Source of the DNA: Scenedesmus sp. ARA3 | Lineage: Eukaryota; Chlorophyta; Chlorophyceae; Sphaeropleales; Scenedesmaceae | Direction: 5' to 3' | Assembly: GCA_004335835.1 (NCBI GenBank) | Contig: RWJK01001968.1 | Coordinates: 1,814 to 56,770, forward strand | DNA length: 54,957 nt | Part shown: positions 1 to 10,580 of the stretch, piece by piece | How positions within the stretch are numbered: the stretch's first letter is position 1 | How the letters are laid out: each line of letters starts with the position of its first letter | Translations under genes and position numbers: made by a program | The notes under the pieces: generated by a model | The model's input: the letters and a program-made list of their open reading frames with translations, nothing else | Told to the model about the DNA's origin: nothing | Databases searched by the model: none

Positions 1-2542
1 GGCCCCCACACAGGCACCCCTGAAGACGAGCTGTCGCACCTGGAGGCTGTGGTGGGCCGCGCCAGCCAGCTGCACATTGCAGAGAAGAAGCCCATGCAGG
101 TGCCTGATGCGGGGCAGGTGAGACATATGTCTAAAAGACAATGATGGTGTCTGCTGGCTGCTACACTATTGTGTTGTGCTATGAAGGACAAGGCCATGCA
201 GGTGCCCAACGCAAGGCAGGTGCGGCACTGGCTGGACTGCAAATATATGGTGCTAGGTGGCTGCTGGTGGCTGCTACCGTTTTGTGTTGTGTTGCGGGGA
301 CAAAGCCCATGCTGATGCTCGACGCGGGGCAGGTGCAGCGCAGCGCATTGTTGTGGATGCGGTAGCTGCTGGCGGCTGGTGCAGTACTGCTGTATCAGCA
401 TGGACTGCGCGCATGGATGGCTGTCCGTGGTGGCAAATGCAAAGATGGACAGTCTAGCATGAAAAATGCAAAGCTGTGCACCTTCAAGCATTGCTTGGCC
501 AGGAGTTGTAAATGCATGGTGGCTTGGATGCAGCAGACCAGGGCCAGGCGGAGCCGCTTGCCGGCCAGGCAGCAGCTGCTGCCGCCGCCATTGCCTTCGC
601 ACCATTCTTTGGCCCAGCCTACTATGCCGTACAGACTATGCTCCGCATGTTTTCGCCGCTCACCATGCACACCAGCACTGCCCTCGCCTCTGAAACGCTC
701 TGTTCTCTGTTACTGCTGCAGGTGGTGTCCGCGCTGGGCAAGGGCCTGAAGCAAGTGCTGGGCATCTCCAGCGGCAGCAGCAGCGCCCAGAAGCAGCGCG
801 AGCGCGAGCAGGCGCGTGAGCAGCAGCAGCAGGAGCAGCAGCAGCGCGAGGAGGAGCAGCGCCGCAGGGATGCTGCAGACAGGGTGGCATACCTGGCTGG
901 GCGTGCTGGTGTGGGCACTGATGCTGATGCTCCCCGGGTGGCGGTGCATGGCCGGCCAGTGCCTGAGGTGGAGGACCGCTATGCGCCCTCTGCACCATAT
1001 GCGCCCTCTGCACCATATGCGGTGAGTGCCATGCTGCTGCTGCCCCTGTTGCTGTACCCTGCTGGAGAAACCTTCCTGTTCTGTGCATAACCATGCACCA
1101 TACGCAGTGAGGGAATGGTGCTGGACGTGGTTGCTCCTGCAGCTGCGTCTAGGTTCAATGTGTGCACCCACTGCAAGCACCCGCATGCATACCATATGGC
1201 GTGAGCATGTGCCTGGTGGACGCGTGGGCATCTCCTTGTGCAGGGTGTGCCTCTGGCTGCTGCGTATACTCACGTTCCCTGTCTTAGCATCAGTGTGTTG
1301 CTCACTATCTGACCCTCATGTTCTGTTTGTCATCCCTGCCGTTGCCGCCACTGCTGCTGCTGCAGATGCAGCTGGCCTCAGGGGACCGCCACGAGCCGAG
1401 CGGCCTGCGGCAGCAGCAGCCCGCCATGGGCGTGAACAGCAAGGCTGCTGCCAACGACCGCCTGGCTGCACTCAAGGCAGAGCTGGCACGTGAGGTGAGG
1501 CAGCACCATTGCTGCCGTGTGGGAGGAGGCAGTATGGTAATCACTAAAAGAGTGTGGCAAACGCAATGCACAGTGGACAGTGTTTAGTTTGTGTGCGGCA
1601 GCCGGGAGTTTTGATGGTGTGCAGTGGAGCAGCATGGCACATGCAAAGTGTTGCACCAAATCAACAGGGTGGTGGCGCATGTGTCGGGCTGTAATGTGCT
1701 TGCGGCATGAGAGCAGGCCAGCGTCTTTCCTGGAGGAGTGGCAAACCGCAGCTACTGCTGCTGACAGAGCCACTGCCGCTGCTGCTGCTGCTGCTACTTT
1801 CCTGCAGGGTGCCCCTCCCTCTGCGCCTGACGTGCATGCCCGCCCGGAAGACTCCACCAGCAGCGGCCTCTACACACCCAGCAACCCCACCGCCCCAGCA
1901 GCAGCAGCAGCAACACCAGGCGGCTACTACAGCCAGCAGCAGCAGCAGCACTACGAGAAGCCGTGGGAGCAGCATGTGCCAGGCACCCTCAGCAACCCCT
2001 ACACCACAGAGCCAGCACACCCCCACTACCCTTCCATCCCCAGCGCTACTGACAACACCCACTACGGCTATGACAACAGCAGCAGCAGCAGCAGCAACAG
2101 GCCGCAGGGCAGCAGCCATGCACATGTCAAGTATGCTCAGGTGCCTGGCGGTTACAAGGAGGTGTCACCCAGCGGCCCTGGCGGTTACGGCGGTTATGAC
2201 AGTTACGGCAGTGACACCAAAGATGCCTGGGGCCGTGACTCTACTACTACAAGGGCTGGGGCCTCTGAGCTAGAGAGGCAGCTGCAGGAGGAGGCTAGGC
2301 AGGCTAGGCTGGAGTGGGAGGCAGAGCAGCGGGAGGCTGAGCGGCAGCGGCAGCAGCAGGCCAGCCGCACTGCCAGGGGAGGGGATGATGATGATGGGGG
2401 TTGGGGTAGGGAGCAGGGCAGGCAGCGCCAGCAGCAGCAGCAGCAGCAGAAGGAGAAGCAGCAGGCGCCTGACTGGCTGGACCTGCTGGGCAAGGTGTTT
2501 GGAGGGGGCCCGGCATATGGTGTGGCTGCGCCTGACCTGTGA
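1..2542 (+). CDS. Unrecognised Q/S/A-rich protein, 3' part of gene
   Basis: Partial at the window edge. Exons 1-117, 722-1021, 1366-1494 and 1808-2542 join in phase 0 throughout, giving the last 426 residues before a TGA. Exon 1 encodes a helical-looking stretch (SHLEAVVGRASQLHIAEKK). Exon 2 starts with VVSALGKGLKQVLGIS, then becomes a Q/E/R coiled coil and ends in two APSAPY copies. Exon 4 is low complexity, with Gly/Tyr-rich repeats near its middle, a charged coiled coil (residues of type ELERQLQEEARQARLEWEAE), a polyQ tract and a compact C-terminal motif DWLDLLGKVFGGG. I do not recognise the family; a trafficking adaptor-like tail is possible but unsupported. Introns 1 and 2 carry tandem copies of the preceding exon end with its donor. 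A TGTAA polyadenylation signal lies 211 bases past the stop. Confidence 0.72.
82..340 (+). repeat. Exon-end/donor tandem copies in intron 1
   Basis: The last ~35 bases of exon 1 with its splice donor (AGCCCATGCAGGTG...GGGGCAG|GTGAG, donor at 118) recur in diverged form inside the intron, with donor-like sites at 220 (GGCAG|GTGCGG) and 333 (GGCAG|GTGCAG). Spacing is 102 then 113 bases. The flank (GGCTGCTACAC... / GGCTGCTACCG...) is repeated too. Reading through from exon 1 meets a TGA after about 11 codons, so the copies are unlikely to be coding. Confidence 0.7.
984..1215 (+). repeat. Exon-end/donor tandem copies in intron 2
   Basis: Exon 2 ends in two 18-base units (GCGCCCTCTGCACCATAT, coding APSAPY) and then GCG|GTGAGT with the donor at 1022. 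Inside the intron, GCACCATACGCA|GTGAGG (donor-like at 1107) and GCATACCATATGGC|GTGAGC (donor-like at 1201) repeat the exon end and donor at spacings of 85 and 94 bases. Confidence 0.68.
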
Positions 2543-3586
2543 GCCTGTGCTGCTGCACTTGTTACAGCTGCCGGCAAATGGGCTGGCAGCTGGTGCAGAG
2601 TGCACAAGGCGTGTGCAATGAGGGTTGCTGGGCAACTTAGTTCCGTTTTTGAACACCGCAGGGTGCGGCAGCAGCAGGACGTGCCTGATGCACTGCAATG
2701 TGTTGTCTGCATGTTGGTGACAGTTGCACCTGTGTTGTGCACCTGCGAGTGTTGTAAGGGGGGAGTGTTTATTTTACAACATGTAAGCAGGGCTGAAGCT
2801 GTGTGTGTTGTGCTGTTGAAAAGTGGCAGTGAGTCTGAGCATGTGTGCTACGTGCAGGCTGTCAGCAGAGGAAGCAGCTGCAGCACAGCTGCCATGGTCA
2901 GATGGCGTTGATGCTATGGCTGGATGGGTAACATGATGATGATGAGCTGCCATGGTCAGGGCCATCTTTTGCATGCATTGTGATGCAAACATCGTCGCCA
3001 TCTTCTGCGGAGTCATGGTGTTGGTATGCTGATGGCGGGGTCCCTGCTGGACATGGGTGTACGCAGTAAATTTCATTGTGCTTTTGCAAAGTGTGTGCCC
3101 TGCACCTGTTTGTACGTCCAGGGTTTGGCAGCGTCAGGTGTTGGACAGGTGACGGAGCCCTGTATGTGTTGCACTGCTTACTAGCATACAGTGTCTCATC
3201 CCGCAGAAAGGATGGCTTTCGTCAGGACCTGAGTGTAACATTGAAGATGTCACGTGAACCTTTGCTGATGAGATCCGCTGACAGGCTTGCGGCATGGCCC
3301 TGACGGCAGCAGTTTGCTGCAGCAAGCACGATTTGCTGATGGGCTATTAAGAGAAAAGAGCATGCCACTTCTCAACCGTGATATATCTGTACAGACAAAC
3401 AGCAGTGCCGCAAAACGTGCCGGTACAGACTAGCAGGGTGGTACTGCTGCCAGCTGGCGTGTGCACTACCATGCAGCGGCAGCGTCTGCTGTCTTTCTGA
3501 CAAGATAGTCATCACAGGACCGCAGCGAAGTCGTATTATTCTCTCATCGGACGTTTAAAAGCCGCAAAAGGGCAGTATGTTCGTCA
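2543..3586. other. Intergenic / 3' UTR region
   Basis: It holds the 3' UTR of the upstream gene up to about 2780. The remainder has only short, poorly protein-like open frames on both strands. I see no RNA gene or repeat array. Confidence 0.6.
2753..2757 (+). terminator. Polyadenylation signal TGTAA
   Basis: TGTAA lies 211 bases after the stop at 2540-2542. TGTAA is the usual poly(A) signal of chlorophyte nuclear genes. Confidence 0.5.
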
Positions 3587-3939
3587 TCAGCAGCCAATGC
3601 TCACAACAGCTGTGTCTGGCACCTGCACATGTTGAGACAGCAGCAGACTGCACACTCACTGTCTTGCCCGATGCAGCACCCGCAACGGGCGGACGGCGCA
3701 CGTAACACAATTCTTGGTTGAGGATCACAATTTTGCGGGCTTCATGCCCCTGGTTGGGCAGCACAAGGCCATCGATCGCTGATGTGGCAGACTTGTTAGC
3801 CGGTGGTGGGCGTGCGCCTGCTGGCATTCCGCTGCCACTGAAGGTACCACCGGCAGACGACTCATGCTTCTTCATACTTACCTGAACGGGGTGTGGGGGT
3901 GATCACGTAGGCCCCCCGCCCATTCGCGACTGCTCGCAT
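3587..3939 (-). CDS. Possible tiny gene, unrecognised ~70 aa protein
   Basis: Exon 1 (3939-3882) starts at an ATG and encodes MRAVANGRGAYVITPTPRS, ending TCAG|GTAAGT in phase 1. Exon 2 (3778-3660) follows a CACATCAG acceptor, completes the codon and encodes IDGLVLPNQGHEARKIVILN and a further 19 residues to GKT, ending in GTGAGT. The end is uncertain. A 37-base intron (3659-3623) would give a final exon 3622-3587 (VPDTAVVSIGC, stop TGA). Without it the frame runs on to about 3555 through poor sequence. Thirty-seven bases is very short for an intron. Two strong donors in phase with a non-repetitive, protein-like exon favour a real gene, but I know no family for it. Confidence 0.35.
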
Positions 3940-4878
3940 TGCACTAAGCCTGCGGCGCGGATGGGAAGGCACTACGGTGTTTTCCACGTTTGAATATTTG
4001 GCAGGCTGAGGTACCTGCTAGTTAGGCCTCGGCTCCTATCCCAATGAATGTCGGCCTGATCTGTGCTTGCATGCTGGGTTGAGCATGTTCTGCTTTGCAA
4101 ACTGGGCTGCTGCAACCTCTGCTGCTGTGCAGCAGCAACAAGTGCTGTTGTTGCTGAAGCACAGCCCTGCCTGCAATGAAGATTCTTTTGTGCACTGCAC
4201 GTGGCTGCATAATGTAAATTTACAGCCACTGCACTGTATGCTGCACAGTGGATGTCTGCATGCCTCCCAGCTCCAATCACCTTGTCATTGGTCCGTGTGC
4301 TTGCCAGCAACAGTGTCAGCAGGTCAGCTGGCAATCGTGTCAGACAGGATTGCCAGCGGGTTGCATCAAACCTGTGCCGCGCTGTGCAAATCAAGCAGGT
4401 AGCTGCCGGCACTTCAGCCCTGCAAGCACTCTTGAGCATGCTGTGACAAATGACACTATGATTGATTTTGTCATTTGACAAAGTCTCTCTGTCGATCACA
4501 CTCGAGGTAAACCCTTTTGCAACAGTCTTGAAGCGCAAGCTTGCAAAACATGCACAATATGAGGCCAGCCAACAGTCATGCTCTGTGCTGGCTGTTCCAT
4601 GCCACCCCGCACCCCTTTGAAGGATAGCACAATGCTGCAAGGCACAGCTCACACACCTGCATGCAAGTTGCATTTCGTATGTTACATGCTCCACTCAACA
4701 ACGAATGGGGAACCCAAAGCAGGAGCCAACGAGAGGCTCATAGGGGTGACAACCTCCGAGAGAGACTCTGCCAACAGCTTGTGGCCCCTAGCCTGCAACC
4801 TCTGCCCCAGCCATTGCGCAATAAGCTCCTCAGCCCCGCTAGCCGAACCCTCCTCCCTCCTCCCTTTGCGCTGCCGCC
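3940..4878. other. Intergenic region
   Basis: Open frames here look random on both strands. The part nearest 4878 is the 3' UTR of the minus-strand LMBD2 gene. Confidence 0.55.
4682..4686 (-). terminator. Polyadenylation signal TGTAA for LMBD2
   Basis: TTACA on the plus strand reads TGTAA on the minus strand, about 195 bases past the LMBD2 stop at 4879. Confidence 0.45.
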
Positions 4879-6106
4879 TCAGTGCTGGCGTGAGCTGGGC
4901 CGGCCCCTGCCCTGCTGGCTGGAGGTGCCGATCTCAGCAAAGATGCCGTCCAGGCCTGTGCCCGACCTGGCACTGTCTGCGTCACTTTCGGGCGGGCTCA
5001 TATTGGGGCCATGCCTGCAGGCAGAAAGTTACGACGTGCCAGGCAGCAAGTCAGGCCATGCCAAACAGATGCTTGTCACATGCAGCGTTGCAGCCTGAGA
5101 ATTGCAGTGTCAACGAGCAGAAGCACATATCTCATTACATGCAGGGGCTGACGCCTGAAATGATCACAGCCAAGCAGTGGGCCTGTACAGGGCCCAATGC
5201 TGCAGCTGCTGCCTTACAGACGCAGGCAGCCTGCACTCCTCACTCACTTGTTTTTCATGAGGCTTGACAGCAGGCCACCCCTGGCTTCGCCATCACCATC
5301 GCTGCGGCCAGTGAACAGCTGCAGCATAGGCACACGCTCACTCCGGCTGGCAGCAGCTGCACTGCTGCTGCTGGCACCGCCTGCGCCATCTGCGGCGCTG
5401 CTGCTGCTTGCACCAGCACTGCCTGCTGCTGTGCTGCTGCTGCCGCCCTGCTGGCGACCAAAGTTGAACCACGACGTGTTCTTCTTCATGCCTGCAAACA
5501 CAGCGAAGCAGCAACACCGTGAAGTGAGCAAAACATCGTGCATAGCCATACGACGCCATACATCATGCAAGCTCATGCTGCACATGGTGTATGCTTCCCC
5601 TCTGCACACACTCTTGCTTCAACACACACAGCGCCACAGCCCGCCCACAATCCCCACCCCACCCCACCCAAAAGCAATCCCCTGCGCCCGCTCACGTTTG
5701 CGCCCGGTGAGCCCCGGCAGCTGCACCTCCAGATCGTCAGCCACCTGTGAACGCAGTCCCTAACACCACAGCCACACAACGTGCGCATACCCCCATCCAC
5801 AAACAGCCCCCCGGCCCTGCTCACGTTTGCGCCCCGTGAGCCCCGGCAGCTGCAGCTCCAGGTCGTCAGCCACCTGTGAACGCAGCCCGCAACACCACAG
5901 CCACAGAACTTGCATACCCCCACCCACAAACAGCCCCCCGGCCCTGCTCACGTTTGCGTCCTGTGAGCCCCGGCAGCTGCAGCTCCAGGTCGTCAGCAGC
6001 CAGGATCTCGCCGATGCGCAGGCCGTTGGCCAGCGCCTCGCCCTCCTTGCGGATGAGCAGCCGGCCCTTCTCAGTGTACTGGTCGTCCACGTCATCACTG
6101 CGGCGC

Positions 6107-6149
<43 letters not shown>

Positions 6150-9100
6150 CACAGGGGTTAGTTTGAAGGTGAGCAGGGCGAGGGACTCAATGACTGTAGC
6201 GCAAGCAGCAGGCACACCCACGGCACGCACGCGCAAGGCATGAAAGCAGCAACAGAGCTGGCTGGGATGGACTGGATGGAGCTGAATACGACGCTGGGCG
6301 CAAGGCCAGCCATGCGTGCCCGTAGCCGCAACAGCATGGCAGTCGCTTTGCCGGCAGGTCTGCAGCAGCGCAGCCGCTGCTGGTCCTGCCATGGCAAGCA
6401 CTAGCTGTTGCAGCAGCACTGGGTGCCTGCCAGCAGTGCTGAACAGCAACACAGTTCTCGCCAGCTTAGAGCCATCGCCTGTGCTGTTGCTCACTTGTCG
6501 AACTTGTACTTGCTGCTGACGCACGCGCCCGCCAGTCGGTCCCACAGGCGCAGCCATATGAGCAGGCAGTGCACCACCAGCAGCAGTGGCAGGTACGTGT
6601 TCAGGTGCTTGCCCAGCACAGGCAGCACCGTCATGGTGCCCATATTCTGCGGCAGCGGCAGCAGCAGCAGCGCACGCAGCACAGCAAAATTGGCACCAGA
6701 AGCCAGCGATATCCAACATAGGCTAATGCAGTATCTGCATACGGGCGAAAACGGAATGTCTGCCGGCAGGGGCCAGAGCCCAAACGATAAGACAAGACTT
6801 TCTAGTAACACATACACTTATGTGCACTCCAACCATAACTAGAGATGAGGCCTTCCAGCCATCTTCCCAAGAACACGGCTCAAGCTGTAACACCAGCACG
6901 CTACAGCTGCGCCGAGCCGCACCCCACCGCACCTGCGTGAACACGGTGGTGCCCCCTGCCTCGTCCACCACGCCGTCCATGTGTATCATGTGCAGCAGGT
7001 TCCAGCAGGTGGGCGCGGCAAAGCGCGCCATCAAGCTGCCGTTCTGCATCAGCGCAGCGCCCGTGGTGGTGCGCGGCAGCAGCTTGTTGTAGTTGAACGC
7101 GTTGATCCTGCGGCAGTTGAATCAGCAGAAAAAAAACATGAGGGCAGGGCGACAGGAGGCAACCAGGAACTGCTGCAGGTGGTGCACGTCAAGCATGACA
7201 GCCAGCTCACCCACTTAGCACGGCAAGCTTCAAGGCAGGCAGCACAGCACCAGCATGGACAGCATGAGGCAGTCGCTGACAACTGGCGCGGCGCCAGGCC
7301 GCTGCCAGCCTTCACGATGCCGCTCAGCTGTGTTCCTACTTGCGCTCACCTGAACAGCGCAAAGTAGGCGCAGATGCAGATGTAGGCCAGTGGCATCATC
7401 ACCAGCAGCTGCAGGCCGCCCTCGCTGCCCAGCGAGCCCCTGCGCAAGCAGCAGGCAGCACGAAATCATTCAAAAATCAAGCAACACTGCATATGCGAAA
7501 CATGCATGCAGGCTGTTACATGTGCTCTTGCTTGAGAGTCACCACATGCATCACCCAACTGCCTGCGCTACCCCACCCTTCCTGGTGCCCTGCTTCCCAC
7601 CTGATGGCCCTGCTGAATGGTGACAGGTCTGGGTGGCCTCCTGTGAAGATGGTGGCCTCGCTCCACACCACACAGCCGCTGAAGCACACCAGCAGCACCG
7701 CCATCACCTTGCGCCCGACAGGCTGTGGGTGGCAGCAAGCAACGCAGCAGACGCAGGCACACACGCATACCACTTAGCAGAGCATCACAACTACTGCACG
7801 CGCACCGCAGGATACATGAGCATAGCATAGCAGCAGCATGCCTTTGCAACAGTCTAGCTCACGGCCCATTCCTGCAGGCAAACACGTACACGAGCAGAAG
7901 TACTTGCTGCTGCTGTCCCCAGCCGCAGCCAGCACGCTTTGTGTCCCAATTAGCTGGTGCCTGCATATGCCCAATGCTGCAGTTTGAACATGCGCTGACT
8001 CTTTGGCAGCATAGAACCAGCTAGGGATCAACTGCCACACCTGGCCCACGCATCTCCAGCGCCACAGCGCGCGCCGCATGTTTGCGCGCAGCCCCACGTC
8101 GCCCGCAGCCAGGCCTGGCGGCTCGTACACGCCCAGCTGGCGGCACTTGATGATGGCCTCCTGGTCCAGCGCCTGCAGGGATGTGTAGACCACATGCTCT
8201 TTACGGTGCTCAGCTGCAACTGTGCACTAGCCAGCACATGTTGCCGCGGACATGTGCAGCGCTCAATGGACCACTGAACTATCAATGCATAGCAATTGCC
8301 GCCGCCAAGGGGCTCCTGCCACACCAAGTCCTGCACGCACGCAACGCAAAGCATGTGACCCCAGCACCGCCACGCTGTGCACGCGCCTCCCCTGGCAGCA
8401 GCTGCTTGCAGACTGATGATCAGACAGCCTCCAACGCACACGCCTAGAGTATGACCTCCTCTTACATGCTGGGCTGGTGGGCAGTGCTTCAGGGACCAGC
8501 TACCACCACAGGCATGCAGCAGGTCAACCCCCCGCCTCCCCCCACACCACCGCCCACCGCGCCGCCCTCAAGCCCACACCCACCTGGCGGATGACCTCTT
8601 CGTACTGCGCCGCTGCGCCCTTGAAGTCGTGGATGGCAGCCGCCAGCCGCCGCCGCAGCGCCGCCAGGCCCGCCTTGTCGTAGTTGTACTCCAGGTCGTC
8701 AGCAGCCAGCGCGTCCAGGTCGTAGCCGCCAGCCACCACGGCGCTGGGCTTCACGGGGGACTCCTCTTCCGCGGCAGTGCTGATGGCCTGGGGGAGAGGC
8801 GGGGATGAGATGCGAGGAGTGCAGCGCACTTGTGAGGTGCTCAACGTTGCTGTGTGCTAACAACGTTGTTGCAAGCAAGCTCCTGGCGCATGACTTGCTG
8901 GCAGTAGAAATGTGCAACGTGGTGCTGGGGCTGATCAAATCATCTCGATCAACAAGCAAGGCAGAGGCGGGCAGTACACAGGCAGCCCTGCCGCTGGTGG
9001 CCACATGCATGCAGTGTATGCAGCACCGGGGCTCACCGCCATGTAGGGCCGCAGCGGGTCGCGGCGCGGCATCTGCTTGTCGTTGGCCACGATGATGGTG

Positions 9101-10580
9101 ACCACGCTCTCCAGCTCGTTGGTGGTGCGCAGCACGTCCTCCGCAAAGCGGCCAGCCCTGCACAACGACACGCAACATTGCGTCAACGACCAGCAGTCAG
9201 AGCAGCTTCAAGGTGGCACATCAAGCCATGACACCAGCTGCAGCAGCATTGACGCTTCGGTGCTCAGCCCTGCAGCTGTATGCCAACACACGGGTCGTTG
9301 GCCAGCAGCCACCCCAACACAGTGGCGCCCGCCGCGCATGCGTTGCTGTCTTCTCTCTTACCTGTGCGCGCACCACTTGAGCAGGTGGCCTGCGTCGGCC
9401 TTCCACATCTCGCGCGGGATCTCCACCAGGCCGTAGCCCATGAGCAGGATACCCGCAGACAGGCCAAAGGTGTTGCTGAGCGCCATGCCTAGCGCGGGCA
9501 GATCAGACAGCGCCAGCGTCTTCTCATACACCACTATCACCATCAGGCCCACGGCGCCTGGCAGCAGCAACACAGCAGCAGCGCAGGCACAGAGTCAGCT
9601 ACAGTGAAGTGGGCCAGAGGCAGGTGGTCAACCACAACAGCAGGAACGAGGCGGGTGGCGTAGTTGTGTTATCAACATGAGAGTGCCGCTAGCTGTTGTG
9701 CTTGCAGGACACCACTTGAGCAAGTGTAACGGCATAGTCAGCTGTGTAGATGCTGGCAGACACGCTTGTGTTTCTGGCTACAACGGCAGTGCATGCATGC
9801 GACTAGACTCAGGCAAGCAGGGGAGGCCCGTTGCTGCTCCTGCAATCCTGCACTCTGCATTAGCAGCATGCACCAGTGTGCGCAGCTCCTGGCCATGCTT
9901 CTGACAGGGCAGCCTGCCACGCAGCCTGGCAACACAAACACACTGCTGCCTGTCATGATCTGCCAGCGCCGCCAGTCACCTGCTGCCCCCGCCAGTCCAT
10001 ACAGCAGCCCATTCTCTTTTAGCGATGTCATGCAGCGGCCGCCAACAGTGAAGTCGCCAGCATCAGCATACACTTGGAAGAAGGGCAGCACCAGCCACGT
10101 CAACACCTGCAGAGGTGCCACAGCAGCTGAAGGGTTCAGCTCGTATGCACTGCTGGTGCTGCTGCGTGTGGTTTGCTTAAGCAATGGATAGCACCACTGC
10201 TCCTGCTGCTGCTGCATCATGTCCAACCGCAGTTGCATGCGCTGCTGCTGTCACTTTGCAGGAACAGCTGCCTGCCTTTGCAGGATGCACCCTATTCCCT
10301 GCCGTCAAAGGCCCAGCATGCTGTGCTGCAGTGCACGCTGCATCACCTGTGTGCTCCAGTAGGTGATGCGCCACAGGATGCTGATGCCCCGCTCCGGCTG
10401 GTGCTTGAGCGCAGCCCACACATCAATGGGCGTGATGAGCACAATGGACATGGACACCGCCCATGCGTACGCTGTTGCTGCCAGCACTATGTACGGCACA
10501 GAGGGTGCTGCATAGCGCCGCAGCAACCAGGCAATGGCACAGGCCATACCCACGAAGCCGACAGCAAAGAAGCCCCACAT
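4879..10580 (-). CDS. LMBRD2: LMBR1 domain-containing protein 2 homologue (LMBD2)
   Basis: Multipass membrane protein of the LMBR1-like family; in animals LMBRD2 is tied to GPCR signalling. Thirteen exons: 10580-10347, 10106-9980, 9557-9362, 9157-9037, 8787-8584, 8172-8041, 7722-7601, 7439-7350, 7107-6933, 6646-6495, 6097-5952, 5491-5248, 5014-4879. They sum to 692 codons in phase, close to the ~695 aa of animal LMBRD2. Family landmarks: N-terminal membrane helices (MWGFFAVGFVGMACAIAW); ILWRITYWSTQ-VLTWLVLPFFQ across intron 1; GMALSNTFGLSAGILLMGYG; WSEATIF; YTEKGRLLIRKEGE near the C terminus. The C-terminal exons are Ser/Ala-rich and cytosolic. Exons 10 and 12 end AA|GTGAG, which reads as AAG TGA if unspliced, so those apparent stops are donors. 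The last exon (ending RPSSRQH) is the least certain. Intron 11 has three tandem donor copies. Confidence 0.9.
5695..5997 (-). repeat. Triplicated exon 11 end with donor, period 127-129
   Basis: On the minus strand, the last ~48 bases of LMBD2 exon 11 (coding ADDLELQLPGLTGRK) plus donor CAAAC|GTGAGC and ~80 intron bases occur three times. Donors lie at 5951, 5824 and 5695, all GTGAGC. Each extra copy is preceded by TTCACAG, an acceptor-like site, giving two possible 49-base exons (5873-5825 and 5744-5696). Confidence 0.85.
6109..6148 (+). repeat. (CAG)n microsatellite in LMBD2 intron 10
   Basis: About 13 CAG units; on the coding strand it is a CTG run just upstream of the exon 11 acceptor at 6098, so it forms part of the pyrimidine-side context of that 3' splice site. 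Confidence 0.9.

Noticed and set aside
3972..4694. 240-codon minus ORF downstream of LMBD2
   Set aside because: Cys/His/Ala-rich composition with no domain or splice context. It looks like chance open reading in GC-rich DNA.
5244..5491. LMBD2 ending at MKNK-TGA (5245) and a membrane exon ending FDK-TGA (6492)
   Set aside because: Both stops are AA|GTGAG donors in phase 2. Splicing continues in frame to exons with family-like sequence, so the stops are artefacts of unspliced reading. The same applies to FolD exon 3 and ProX exon 5.
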